Shown one piece after another: positions 22,290 through 31,241 of a stretch of 64,000 bases of DNA. Every line of letters starts with the position of its first letter. The stretch's first letter is position 1. Where the stretch lies: NCBI GenBank assembly GCA_946122785.1, contig CAMGYJ010000011.1, forward strand, positions 6,944,001 through 7,008,000, in the 5' to 3' direction. This stretch comes from Linum tenue. Lineage: Eukaryota > Streptophyta > Magnoliopsida > Malpighiales > Linaceae. The position numbers and the translations under genes are program-made. The notes beneath the pieces were generated by a model. The model did no database searches. It saw only the letters and a program-made list of their open reading frames with translations, and was not told the DNA's origin.

Positions 22290-23575
22290 CATCCAAAACT
22301 GCTGAAGAAAATAAACACGAATGGTATCTCGACAGCGGAGGTTCTCATCACATGACGGGTAACAAGTCTCTATTTTCAACTCTCACTTTCAAACCTGAGG
22401 GAAAAGTGTATTTTGGTGATGACAACTGTGGTATAATAGTTGGTTGAGGAACCGTTGAAAAGACACCTCTTCCCTCTTTTAAAAACGTTCTTCTTGTTAA
22501 GGGTTTGAAGCATAACTTACTCTCAATTAGTCAACTATGTAGTAGTGGAAATAGAGTTATCTTTGAAGCTTTCACTACCTAGTTGAAAGGCTGAAAGACG
22601 ACCAAATCATGTTTATAGGAAGACGGATAAATAACATGTATGTGGCACAAAAATTAGCTATTCTCTCTAAGTCAAATGTTGTGCAAGAAACAGCTAGAAT
22701 CCTCATAGAAACAGCCAGAGTGATGCTTTTGGACTATGATCTTCCTAAGTTTTTCTAGGGTGAAGTTGTTAGAACAGCGTGTTATGTGACAAATAGAGTC
22801 TTAATTCGAAAGTTTTTTAACAAAAATCCTTATGAGATCTTGAAGGAAAAGAAACCTAACATCTCATACTTCCATCCTTTTGGTTGTCAGTGCTTTACCT
22901 TGAATACTAAGGATAACCTTGGTAAGTTTGATGCTAAATCAGATGAATCCATCTTCTTAGGTTACTCTTTAAAAAGACAAGCATACATATTTTATAACAA
23001 GAGAACAAAAAAGGTCGAGGAATCTGTTCATTTTATGTTTGATGAAACTAACCCTTTGACTGATAATTCTAAGACAAGAAACATGATGGTAGATCTGCCT
23101 GATCTCCTACATGATGTAAGTCCCATAGGGTCTGTCATTAGTCTTTCTCCTCCTGAAGCTAGTGCAAATACAAACATCGAAGTGGATCATTCTACAGAAT
23201 CAACAATAGTTCAGAACAATGCGAGAAAAGAACCAGAAACTGTTCACCATGATCCATCAATAGAAAAGTCGACAACACCACCTCACATTCAGAGGCGACA
23301 TCCAGAAGATCAGATTATTGGAAATATAACTGATGGACGCAAAAATCGAGATAAGAATACCCCTGGCCAGTATGCCTTTGTGTCTAAGATTGAACCTAGA
23401 AATTTTAAAGAAGCATTGAATGATGAGAAATGGAATCTTGCTATGCAAGAAGAACTCACTCAGTTTAGATACTTGAATGTTTGGGAACTTGTTCCCAGAC
23501 CTATAAGAAAGACTATTATAGGAAGTAAGTGGGTCTATAGAAACAAGTCTAAAGAGTATGGTATAATTAAGAAAT
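22290..23575 (+). pseudogene. Copia protease and integrase remnant
   Basis: The protease active site DSGGSHHMTG lies at about 22331-22360. The GAG-pre-integrase phrase LVKGLKHNLLSISQL (about 22490) follows, then several stops. The integrase zinc finger and most of the catalytic core are missing: sequence passes from VAQKLAILSKS (about 22640) directly to the late-core helix (ETARILIETARVMLLDYDL, about 22690). The frame is then open to about 23575 (TACYVTNRVLIR, FLGYSLKRQAYIF, SKIEPRNFKEAL, IGSKWVYRNK). The protein would have processed and integrated Copia cDNA; this copy cannot. Confidence 0.85.
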
Positions 23576-24337
23576 AATACTAGACTTGTAGCTCAAGTAT
23601 ACTGTTAAGAAGAAGGAATAGACTACGACGAAACTTTTGCCCCGTTGCTCGTATCACATCTATTCGCCTTCTATGTGCTTTTGCTAATCATATGAAGTTT
23701 ACCTTATATCAGATGGATGTCAAAAGAGCTTTTTTAAATGGCGTAATCGAAGAGGAAGTATATATTGCTCAACCTCCTGGATTCATTGATAATCAATTCC
23801 CTGATCATGTTTTTAGATTAAAGCTCTCTACGGTCTCAAACAGACACCTAGATCCTGGTTTGATAGACTGACCAGTTTTCTCAAAGAGCAAAATTTCACT
23901 CAAGGGTCAGTCGGTAAGACCTTATTCATAAAAAAAATCTTCTTCTCACATGCTTATTGTGCAAATTTATGTCGATGATATTGTCTTTGGCTCTACTGAT
24001 CCCAAAATGTGCTCAGACTTGTGTGACTCTATGAAGTCCGTTTTTGAAATGAGCATCATGGGAGAACTATAGTTCTTCCTAGGACTTTAGTTTAAACAAA
24101 CTTATCACAAAATCTTTATCAGCCAGTCAAAGTACATTTACACCATGTTACAGAAATTTGACCTGTCTAATGAGAATTCTAGTCCTACTCCCATGGCTGT
24201 GAATTTGAAACTAGATAGAGATGAACAAGGTATAGCAGTAGATGAACGAAAGTATAGAGGCATGATAGGATCCTTGCTTTACTTAACTACGAGCAGACCA
24301 GACATTCAACATAGTGTCTGTCTTTGATGTTGTCTAG
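23576..24337 (+). pseudogene. Copia reverse transcriptase
   Basis: DETFAPVARITSIRLLCAFA (about 23628), YQMDVKRAFLNG (about 23708), the catalytic YVDDIVFGST (about 23967) and LLYLTTSRPDIQHSVCL (24278-24325) are present in order. Several in-frame stops (for example at EL-stop-FFLGL, about 24068) and small indels break it. It ends at the hAT MITE at 24338. Confidence 0.88.
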
Positions 24338-24935
24338 CAGTGGAGGAGGGAGAGGGTAACAGGGTGGGTCCCGGGACCCACCCTGGTTCGGGACGAAAAT
24401 AGTTAAATTAGGCACGGTAATTAATTGATATAGAAAATTAGGTCACATTTAATTGATCATAGTAGTTTTGTGTTTGAATCTAATACGATATACATATTTG
24501 TGCAAACTTTAATTTCGTATAAGTTGATTTTCTTATGAGGGAGCATGCTAGTTTTGGTATCATATATATTATCGAATCTCTTCCAACAACTCGATTTGTT
24601 GATACTAAATGTTTTTTTACAAAGAACATTATTCGAAAGCTAAATCATGAATTATTGATTGGTGTAGGATTTATTATTAAACCTCTATCAACAACTCGAT
24701 TTATTGATACTAACGGTTCTTGACAAAGAACACCATTTGAAACAGTACGAGTGTACGACTAACTAAATCAATAATTGTTTGGTACGCAGAATAATATTCT
24801 TGATATTTTTTACTACTAATGCACTTTAATTTACCAAAAAATTTCAATTGAAGATTATATTAACAAAAACTATTTTATCATGTGTATTTTTTTCTAAGTG
24901 GACCCATCTTAAACAAAATCCTGGCTACGCCACTG
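24338..24935. mobile_element. 598-bp hAT-type MITE inside Copia RT/RNase H
   Basis: Begins CAGTGGAGGAG and ends with the complement of CAGTGGCGTAGCC, a common plant hAT terminus. The flanks TTGTCTAG and CTGTCTAG match at 7 of 8 positions; shifting by one base gives a perfect TGTCTAGC. The interior is AT-rich without coding. Copia coding resumes on the right with RIFRYLKGTSNVGIW. Confidence 0.85.
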
Positions 24936-25467
24936 CTGTCTAGCGTATCTTTAGGTATCTAAAGGGGACTTCAAATGTTGGAATTTGGTACCCTAGGACT
25001 GACTCCTTCAATCTGGTAGGCTACAACGACTCTGATTCGCTGGAAGTCTAACTGATAGGAAAAGCACAAGTGGCACGTGTCAATTTGTAGGCACTTCTTT
25101 AATATCTTGGTCTTGCAAGAAACAAGGAGCAGTGGCCTTATCCACTGCTGAAGCTGAGTATATTGCAGCAGACAGCTGCTATGCTTAGTTACTTTGGCTC
25201 AAAAACCAACTAGGTGATTATGGTACGACTATGCCTACTATACCTCTATTCTGCGACAACACCAACGCTATATGCACGACGAAGAACCCATTTCAGCACT
25301 CTCGGACAAAGCACATTGAGGTTAAGTATCATTTTATTTGTGAATTAGTGCTTGACAAGGTAATCTCTATTGACTACATTTCCACTGAGTTTCAATTAGT
25401 TGATCTTTTTACTAAGCCTCGGTCTGCAGAACGGTTCACTATTTTGTGTCGTGAAATAGGATTGTGA
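24936..25467 (+). pseudogene. Copia RNase H
   Basis: FRYLKGTSNVGIWYPR (about 24950) marks the connection. ALSTAEAEYIAA (about 25138) and the C-terminal block LFCDNTNAICTTKNP, SRTKHIEVKYHFI, LVDLFTKP (25246-25420) are typical Copia RNase H. About 16 codons expected between VCL and RYLKG are absent next to the MITE. Stops precede the last block. The stop at 25465-25467 ends the pol region. Confidence 0.88.
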
Positions 25468-25549
25468 TTATCTGAGAATATTGAGGATTCTCTTACCCCC
25501 CTAACTGCTGATATTTCTTTTCCCGTGTAGTCCTAGTTAGCTTCCTCTT

Positions 25550-26604
25550 CTTGACGTTTAATTTTCTTAATTGATTGTGTTTCCTTAATTGTTTGTTTTC
25601 CTTCTTTTAGTGTGTGCCCTCTCGCCTCCTAGTGTCTCACTACCTCTCGTTTCTCTAGCCTCTCTATTCTCCACCATGAATCAAGTCTTTGCCCACTCCT
25701 TCACTGGCTTTATGTTCTTTGAGCCTGTTGCTCGGAGTCATAATCGCCATGCCTTGGCTTTTGTTGATCGTGATATTGCTATCCCAATCCAAGTTCCTCT
25801 TCCTGAATTTGTGGATTGTGGGCTTGATACAAGGGGTTTCATTCAAAATCTTGGGTGAACCTTTCTTCTCGTGGATCTTCCCGCTCTCATCTGCCCTGAA
25901 ATTGTCAGGTTTTACTATTCCAATATCAGTTCTATGGCCTCAGCTCTCGCTGCTTTTCAACTGTCCTTTTCGGCCATCTTGTTACCATTCATGTTGCTGA
26001 TCTGGCCAATATTCTGGAGTTTCTCAAAGAAGGGGAATCGTTGGCTCATGCCGCTGAACTTTGGATGTTCAAATTCAACATTGCCGAAGAGTTTATTCAG
26101 CTCACGGGTCTTCATCCTGGTCCAGACTTCTCCTTGCATGTCAACTTGGTCATTGCTCAGCTTCGGGTGTTACACTTTGCCATCACCAGGATTTTCCTTC
26201 CTCGCACTCAGTCTCTTGATCGTATCTTGTCGCTCGATCTGTGGGTGATGAATCATGTGGTGCACGGCGTGCCCCTTGATTACACCTCTCTCGCCTTCGG
26301 TATATTTCTCACCTATGCAGACTCTTCCTTCCCCCGATTCCCTCCCTCTTGGTCTCATGATTACTCGTCTGGCGTTGCATCTTGGTGTCTCTATCACTCC
26401 TTTCCGCACAAAGTATCATACATTTTTCATGTTGAAGGACCATGTACTTGACTTACTCGAGATTGTAATTGAGGGGGGGGGGGTTGCAGCAGAAAGCGAC
26501 GACGATGACTCAGACGATGGTGCTTCAGATGATGGTGCTCCCTTGATTGATGTTGCGGTTGCAGGCTTGTTGGTGGATTACAGCTTCGATGAAGACTCTG
26601 ATTA
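25550..26604 (+). pseudogene. Copia post-pol ORF (env position; plant-transposon-protein-like)
   Basis: The frame runs from about 25589 through MNQVFAHSFTGFMFF and TRGFIQNLG, meets TGA where Trp is expected, and continues TFLLVDLPALICPEIVRFYYSNIS. After further small shifts it gives RILSLDLWVMNHVVHG (about 26220) and LPLGLMITRLALHLGVSI (about 26340), phrases that resemble the 'putative plant transposon protein' domain. An acidic tail (ESDDDDSDDGASDDG) ends at 26604. Sirevirus elements often carry an extra ORF in this place; its function is unknown. The domain resemblance is from memory of its motifs. Confidence 0.6.
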
Positions 26605-26734
26605 AGTCGGGTGTGTCACCTGTTGAGAGGGAGTCTAGCGTGAGTTTTGAGAGAGAGATTCCAGTTTGAGTTTTTCCTTGAGGGATTTTGAGAAGAAGGT
26701 TCTGGCTTGAGTAGTGTCAGTTGAATATTTGTCT

Positions 26735-28391
26735 TTGGTGATTTTGAGGTGGGGCGTTGAGGAGGACCAGTCGAAAATTCGATGGATGTCATGGAGGAAT
26801 ATGTGCCGGAGTAAGCATGATGGAGGAATGGGGTTTCGCCGTTTTGAGCATTTCAACCAATCTCTTTTGGCTAAAATTGGTTGGCGCCTCCTTCAGGAAC
26901 CCCAGTCCCTCCTAGCTCAAGTCTATAAAGGGAATTACTTTCCGAATGGGTCCTTCCTATCGGCCACGGCACGATCTCGTCCCTCGTGGGGGTGGTAGAG
27001 TATTCTGTATGGCCGTCAGTTATTAGAAGCAGGGCTGCGTTGGCAAATTGGTAATGGGCAGTCTGCTCCCCTACTCCATTCTAGCTGGATTCCTCAATTA
27101 CAGCTTGATCCTCCTAGGTATAAACCCCAGATCCTGCCAGTTGAGGGGGAACCGATGGTGGCAGAGGTGATCAGCCCGGAAGGGGGCCGGTGGTGTGACT
27201 GGAAGTTGACTCAGTGGTTCGACCCTCCGACTTGTAATGCCATTAAAGCCATCCCCCTTCCGCGATTGCCGGTGGAGGATAAGCTGATTTGGCATAATAC
27301 TCCGGAAGGCATTTTCACGGTGAAGTCGACCTATCATTTAGTTGTCACCCTTGATAAAAGGAAGGGTAGTTGGAGGTCGGAGGTTAGCTGGATGGATAAG
27401 GCTAGTTGGATAAGGCTGTGGGAGGCTAATCTGCCCCCTAAATTGAAGGTTTTGTTTGGCAGATGCTGAATCGCATGCTTCCTACGACGGAAGCCCTCAT
27501 TGTCAAGGATGTTCCGGTTTTACCTAGGTTTCCGTTGTGTTGGGCCGAGTCAGAAACCTTGGAACATTTATTCCTCTATTGCCCGGTGGCTCGGGCGCTC
27601 TGGGACTATTCGGGGCTGGCTTCCCTGGGAGAAGGGTTGCCTCAACACACCTTTTCCCTGTTTCTGAAGCGGTTAATGGCTCTGATTACTCAGCAATCCA
27701 TTCTCATGGCGGTTGTTGCTGTCCTTTGGCGAATATGGCGGTCTCGAAACTGGGTTGTCTTCGACGGCAAGCAGTTTGGGATCCCTGCTCTGATGCGTCA
27801 GTACAACCAGCAGTATGAGGAATGGGTTGGGCTGCCTGTGGATCAGAATTCTCGCTCTTCTGCCCTTCCCCCTCCTCAACCGGTTCCGGTGGAGGCTGAT
27901 AGGCTGGTGTGCATGTGGGATGGGGCTACGAGGAGGGGGTCCCACTCAGCTGGGGGGATTGTTATCATGACCCCGGCTAGAGGGGTCCTTATGGCTGGTG
28001 GGGTTCAGTTCCCAGGCATTGATGATCCCATGGTAGTAGAGGTGTTGGTGCTCCGGGAAGCTATCATGTGGTGCCTGAATCGCGGTTTCATGGAGGTGTG
28101 TTTTGAGGGGGATGCTAAGGTCATTATTGACAAAATCAACCATGCAGATGCTAGTGATAGTAGGATTGGTGCTATTCTTGCGGAAATTATTCATCACTTG
28201 GCGGTTCGCTCAGGGTTTAGTGTTAGATTTGTAGGTCGGCGTAGCAATAGGGTAGCCCACTTGGTGGCTCGTAAGACCCTCTCTTTGTACCCGACTGCGA
28301 GTCGTTTATTTGATTTTTAGGCCTGGCTGCGCTCCAGGATGTAACTATCTTTTGTTTCGATCAATGAAGATTATATTTTGTAAAAAAAAAG
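26735..28391 (+). mobile_element. 5'-truncated LINE in the Copia 3' region
   Basis: Begins within the C-terminal part of a LINE ORF2 and ends in a poly(A) run at 28382-28391, so it was truncated by incomplete reverse transcription. The flanks hold only a loose match (TTTGTCTTTGGTG to the left, TTTGTTTTCTGGTTG to the right), so the TSD is not established. The copy is unrelated in detail to the LINE at 45122-51291. Confidence 0.8.
26744..28320 (+). pseudogene. LINE ORF2 C-terminal part: zf-RVT and RNase H
   Basis: IRWMSWRNMCRSKHDGGMGF and LLAKIGWRLLQEP (26775-26900) are post-RT LINE motifs. One stop lies at 26996-26998 (SWGW-stop-SIL). The zf-RVT region includes FTVKSTYHLV and LWEANLPPKLKVL. 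A frameshift near 27465 precedes LNRMLPTTEAL, LCWAESETLEHLFLYCPVA. The RNase H domain (WDGATRRGSHSAGGIV, VFEGDAKVIIDKIN-like, RSNRVAHLVA) ends at 28320. The reverse transcriptase core and endonuclease are absent. Confidence 0.85.
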
Positions 28392-28538
28392 GGTTTGTTT
28401 TCTGGTTGCTTGATTAAGCTCCGACTTGGGTTGATTGTCTTTGATTGGTGGTTATATTTGTGTTGTACGTGAGCTATTATGCTTGGAGATATTATTGTTA
28501 TTCTTGCTGCAAGTACACTCACTTGCAATCACCAATTT

Positions 28539-28548
28539 AGAGGGAGAT
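28539..28548 (+). other. Copia polypurine tract
   Basis: AGAGGGAGAT lies immediately before the right LTR; similar tracts precede the 3' LTR of Sirevirus-type Copia elements. It primes plus-strand DNA synthesis. Confidence 0.8.
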
Positions 28549-29333
28549 TGTTGGAGGAAATTAGCGATTGATTCAGGATAGAAATGGAAAGTCCCCAATC
28601 TCAGGAATCACCTTCAACGGTCAAGTCTTCTGTGCGGGATTTCCAGAATCAGAGGATTCCCTCCAACGGCTAGTCTCGACTGCAACCTATTTAAAGGGAT
28701 ACGGGTTCAAAGGATCAACACTTTGATCAGTTTAGAAATTAAAGCGGTATAGGGCTCTGGGGATCAAAGGGCTTGTGTAAATCAGAGGTATAGGATCTCA
28801 TTTAGCAAGGGTGTAACCGAGTCTGAGTGATTCTGGATTTGGAATCAGGATTGTGGGTGTCTTGTTGATCTTTTCTTCTATCTAGAATAAACTCTCCTAG
28901 AGAACGACAGATGCTGATCTCTAGGATGTGGACGTAACCATTGCACCACGGGTGAACCACATTGAAAAACATCATGTCTCTGTTACATTTCTGCTGTTTC
29001 GTTTTTGCAATTTCGTTTTTTGCAATTGTCCTGTTCTTCGAGATTGCTCGGTTCACTGAATAATAGTCGAACAAAGAAGAAGGGAAAATAACTGGGTTCT
29101 GAACTGTGGACTGGGCTTTTTGGTTATAATCCATCTTAGCCCTCTGTCTTCAGTCTTGTTGTGTTTTGTGTTCGTGTGGACCTGTTTGCTTAAAGCCCAG
29201 CGAAAATTGCAAGACAAAAAACAATAGTCCGTTTGTTTGTCTTCTTCCATCTTCCAGACCCTCTTCAACTGAGAATCATCGTTTCTCATTTCGTCTGAAA
29301 TCCCTAGTTTTCCCCATCTCGATCCCTTTTACA
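28549..29333 (+). repeat. Copia 3' LTR
   Basis: Runs from TGTTGGAGG to CTTTTACA, followed by the TSD CATCC. The TATA-like CTATTTAAAG is retained near 28687. Confidence 0.93.
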
Positions 29334-29684
29334 CATCCAAAGAGTAAAATGATGTCATTTTGTATCTAACCTCAATAATATAAATAATTTGTGGATGTTA
29401 TTAGTCTTTTTGGAGATATATTACAACTGTTATAATTTACGATGTAGGTATTTGGATACATTATTTTCAATTATACCCGCGAATCTATGGATATCAATGA
29501 ACCTGTGGCACCTATCACGGGACGAGACTCATTTTGGTCGTGACATTACCCATTGGGTTGGAGAGATTTTATTTTCCAAAACCCAATAAGTATTTTATCA
29601 ATTTTTTTACGGATGCACCCCATTGAATTGAGTTTGACTTTCGAGAAACCTGATCCAATCCGGCCCGTTACCATCACTACTTTA

Positions 29685-30682
29685 GGGGTCGTTTGGAGAA
29701 TATGAGTTTAAATCTATAGATTGTCAACCATCTGAAGATTGACAAAAAAAAAAAAAGATTCTAACTCTTCGGATTGTTCAAAATAGATTTTAAAATGTTT
29801 ATTGTTTGGTAACTGTGATTGAAAATAAAATAAAAAATTATATTAAATAACATGTTTATCCTTAATAGAAAATTAGAGTAGTTCGAGAAATATTAAAAAC
29901 TTTGTTGATAAATATATTTAATATGATAAATAAATAAAAGAAAGAGAAAAGGTAGGAGAAAAAAAATCCCGCGAATCAAGATATAGAATCTCTCTGATTA
30001 TGAGAGATTTGATATTCGTAGATTTTATTTTTTTTAGATAAGGATGATATAGGTTATTTTTTTTGTTATGAGGTACTACTGAAGGGATTCGAACCTGGTA
30101 CCTCCAGGTTCATGGCTAGTGGTATTACCACTAGACCAATCCTCTGTTCGTAGATTTTAGAGATTTGAAATCTCTAAACATAAAATCCACAATACAAAAA
30201 GCAACAAAAAAACATAACTTTCTACAAAATCTACGAATTCAATGAATCCACGCTCTAACATACCGTTTGGTACCAAATGAATCGAGAATTCATTTCATTG
30301 TAAAATGAATTACCGAGTAGAATTCATTGTCAAATGAAATCTTGTGTTTGGTATGTCATATTCAAATTTTTAGAAATAAAATGAATTGTCGAATTCCTGT
30401 GTTTGGTATGTCATATATATAATTAATTTAGTTAATAAAAAAGATAATTATGTCATTCTATTATAATTAGTAAATACTTGTGGAATTCATTTGGAAATTC
30501 CATCTCAATTCCTCAGAATTGCTATAACTAGTTCAAATTCTATAGAATTCAAAATTTAGAATTGAAAATGAATTATTTTAAATACCAAACACAAAAATAT
30601 TTCATTTCAAAATGAATTTATCAAAATTTATGAAATTCATTTATATCAAACTGTATGTAAATCTCATTCTCCAAACGATGCC
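29685..30682. mobile_element. Harbinger/Tourist-like MITE (998 bp) carrying a SINE
   Basis: The ends GGGGTCGTTTGGAGAAT and the complement of GGCATCGTTTGGAGAAT form imperfect inverted repeats. The TSD is TTA on both sides (29682-29684 and 30683-30685), typical of PIF/Harbinger. The interior is AT-rich with repeated GAATTCATT phrases in both orientations (30270-30650). There is no coding capacity. About 120 bp are due to a nested SINE. Confidence 0.75.
30028..30146 (-). mobile_element. tRNA-derived SINE (119 bp)
   Basis: On the minus strand the head reads CAGAGGATTGGTCTAGTGG, with an A-box-like TGGTCTAGTGG and the consensus B box GGTTCGAATCC 30-40 bases later. The tail ends in a run of A (T run at 30028-30034 on the plus strand). 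A 13-bp perfect TSD TTCGTAGATTTTA flanks it (30015-30027 and 30147-30159). There is no acceptor-stem pairing, so it is a retroposon, not a working tRNA gene. Confidence 0.88.
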
Positions 30683-31241
30683 TTAGTCTCAGAGAATCAC
30701 ACCAATAAACCGGTTTCACTGTCTTCCCTATAGACCACGGCACCACGCAACTCTTCCCTTCAACGATGCGTTTTACTTTTATGTGTCACAGACTCACAGA
30801 GTTACAGAGTTACAGCGTTACTGTGCTGTGCTGGTTGCTTATTCTGTAGCGCGAGCAATTTGACGGAGATAAATAAAAAACAGAAAAACAGATCATCATT
30901 TATTGAAAAGGAGAAAAAACTAAAAAAGAGAGAGAAGGGATCGTCCAACGACGGCAACCGCTTTTACTCTTCCCCTGCCGCGTCCGGAAGAAGAAGAAAA
31001 AAAGAAATTTCCCCCAAATCGCGGAACCAAAAAATCCCCAGTCCGGCCAGTCAGCCCGCTCGCTCACTCGTTTTGCTTCGATCCGCCGATTCGATCTATC
31101 TGCTCCGTCGCCGGAAACCGGGAAGGATCTTCCGTGCTCGAGCACCGAGAGAACGGAGGCTGGGGAGTTTGCCGGCGGAGGGAAATTGGATAACGATGGT
31201 GGTGGGATGAGGTGGCGGAGGAGGAGAGCTGGGAGCTGGAG

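Larger units (their letters stand above)
8534..29333 (+). mobile_element. Ty1/Copia retrotransposon, Sirevirus-like, with three nested insertions
   Basis: Direct LTRs of 791 and 785 bp begin TGTTGGAGG and end TTTTACA. The TSD CATCC is perfect (8529-8533 and 29334-29338). A primer binding site follows the left LTR and a purine tract precedes the right LTR. The remaining coding order is gag, protease, integrase, RT, RNase H, then an extra ORF. Segments such as SKIEPRNFKEAL upstream of the RT and the extra ORF after RNase H fit the Sirevirus lineage. Nested inside are a Gypsy (9563-21189), a hAT MITE (24338-24935) and a LINE fragment (about 26735-28391). Many nonsense codons and visibly diverged LTRs show it is old and dead. 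Confidence 0.93.
8372..29679. mobile_element. Short non-autonomous hAT element split by the Copia insertion
   Basis: TAGGGATGTCAGCG at 8372 and the reverse complement of TAGTGATGGTAACG ending at 29679 resemble the two ends of an Ac-type hAT element. The flanks are CTTTAGAG on the left and CTTTAGGG on the right, 7 of 8 identical; the right copy overlaps the start of the Harbinger-like MITE at 29685, so its last bases may not be original. Without the 20.8-kb Copia the element would be about 500 bp. The call is plausible rather than certain because the termini match imperfectly. Confidence 0.5.

Noticed and set aside
26700..28420. TSD of the LINE fragment (TTTGTCTTTGG / TTTGTTTTCTGG)
   Set aside because: The match is too loose, and a similar phrase also occurs near 25590; no firm TSD could be set.
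30075..30147. Candidate tRNA gene on the minus strand
   Set aside because: A and B boxes are present but no acceptor stem pairs and a poly(A) tail plus TSD are found; it is a SINE.
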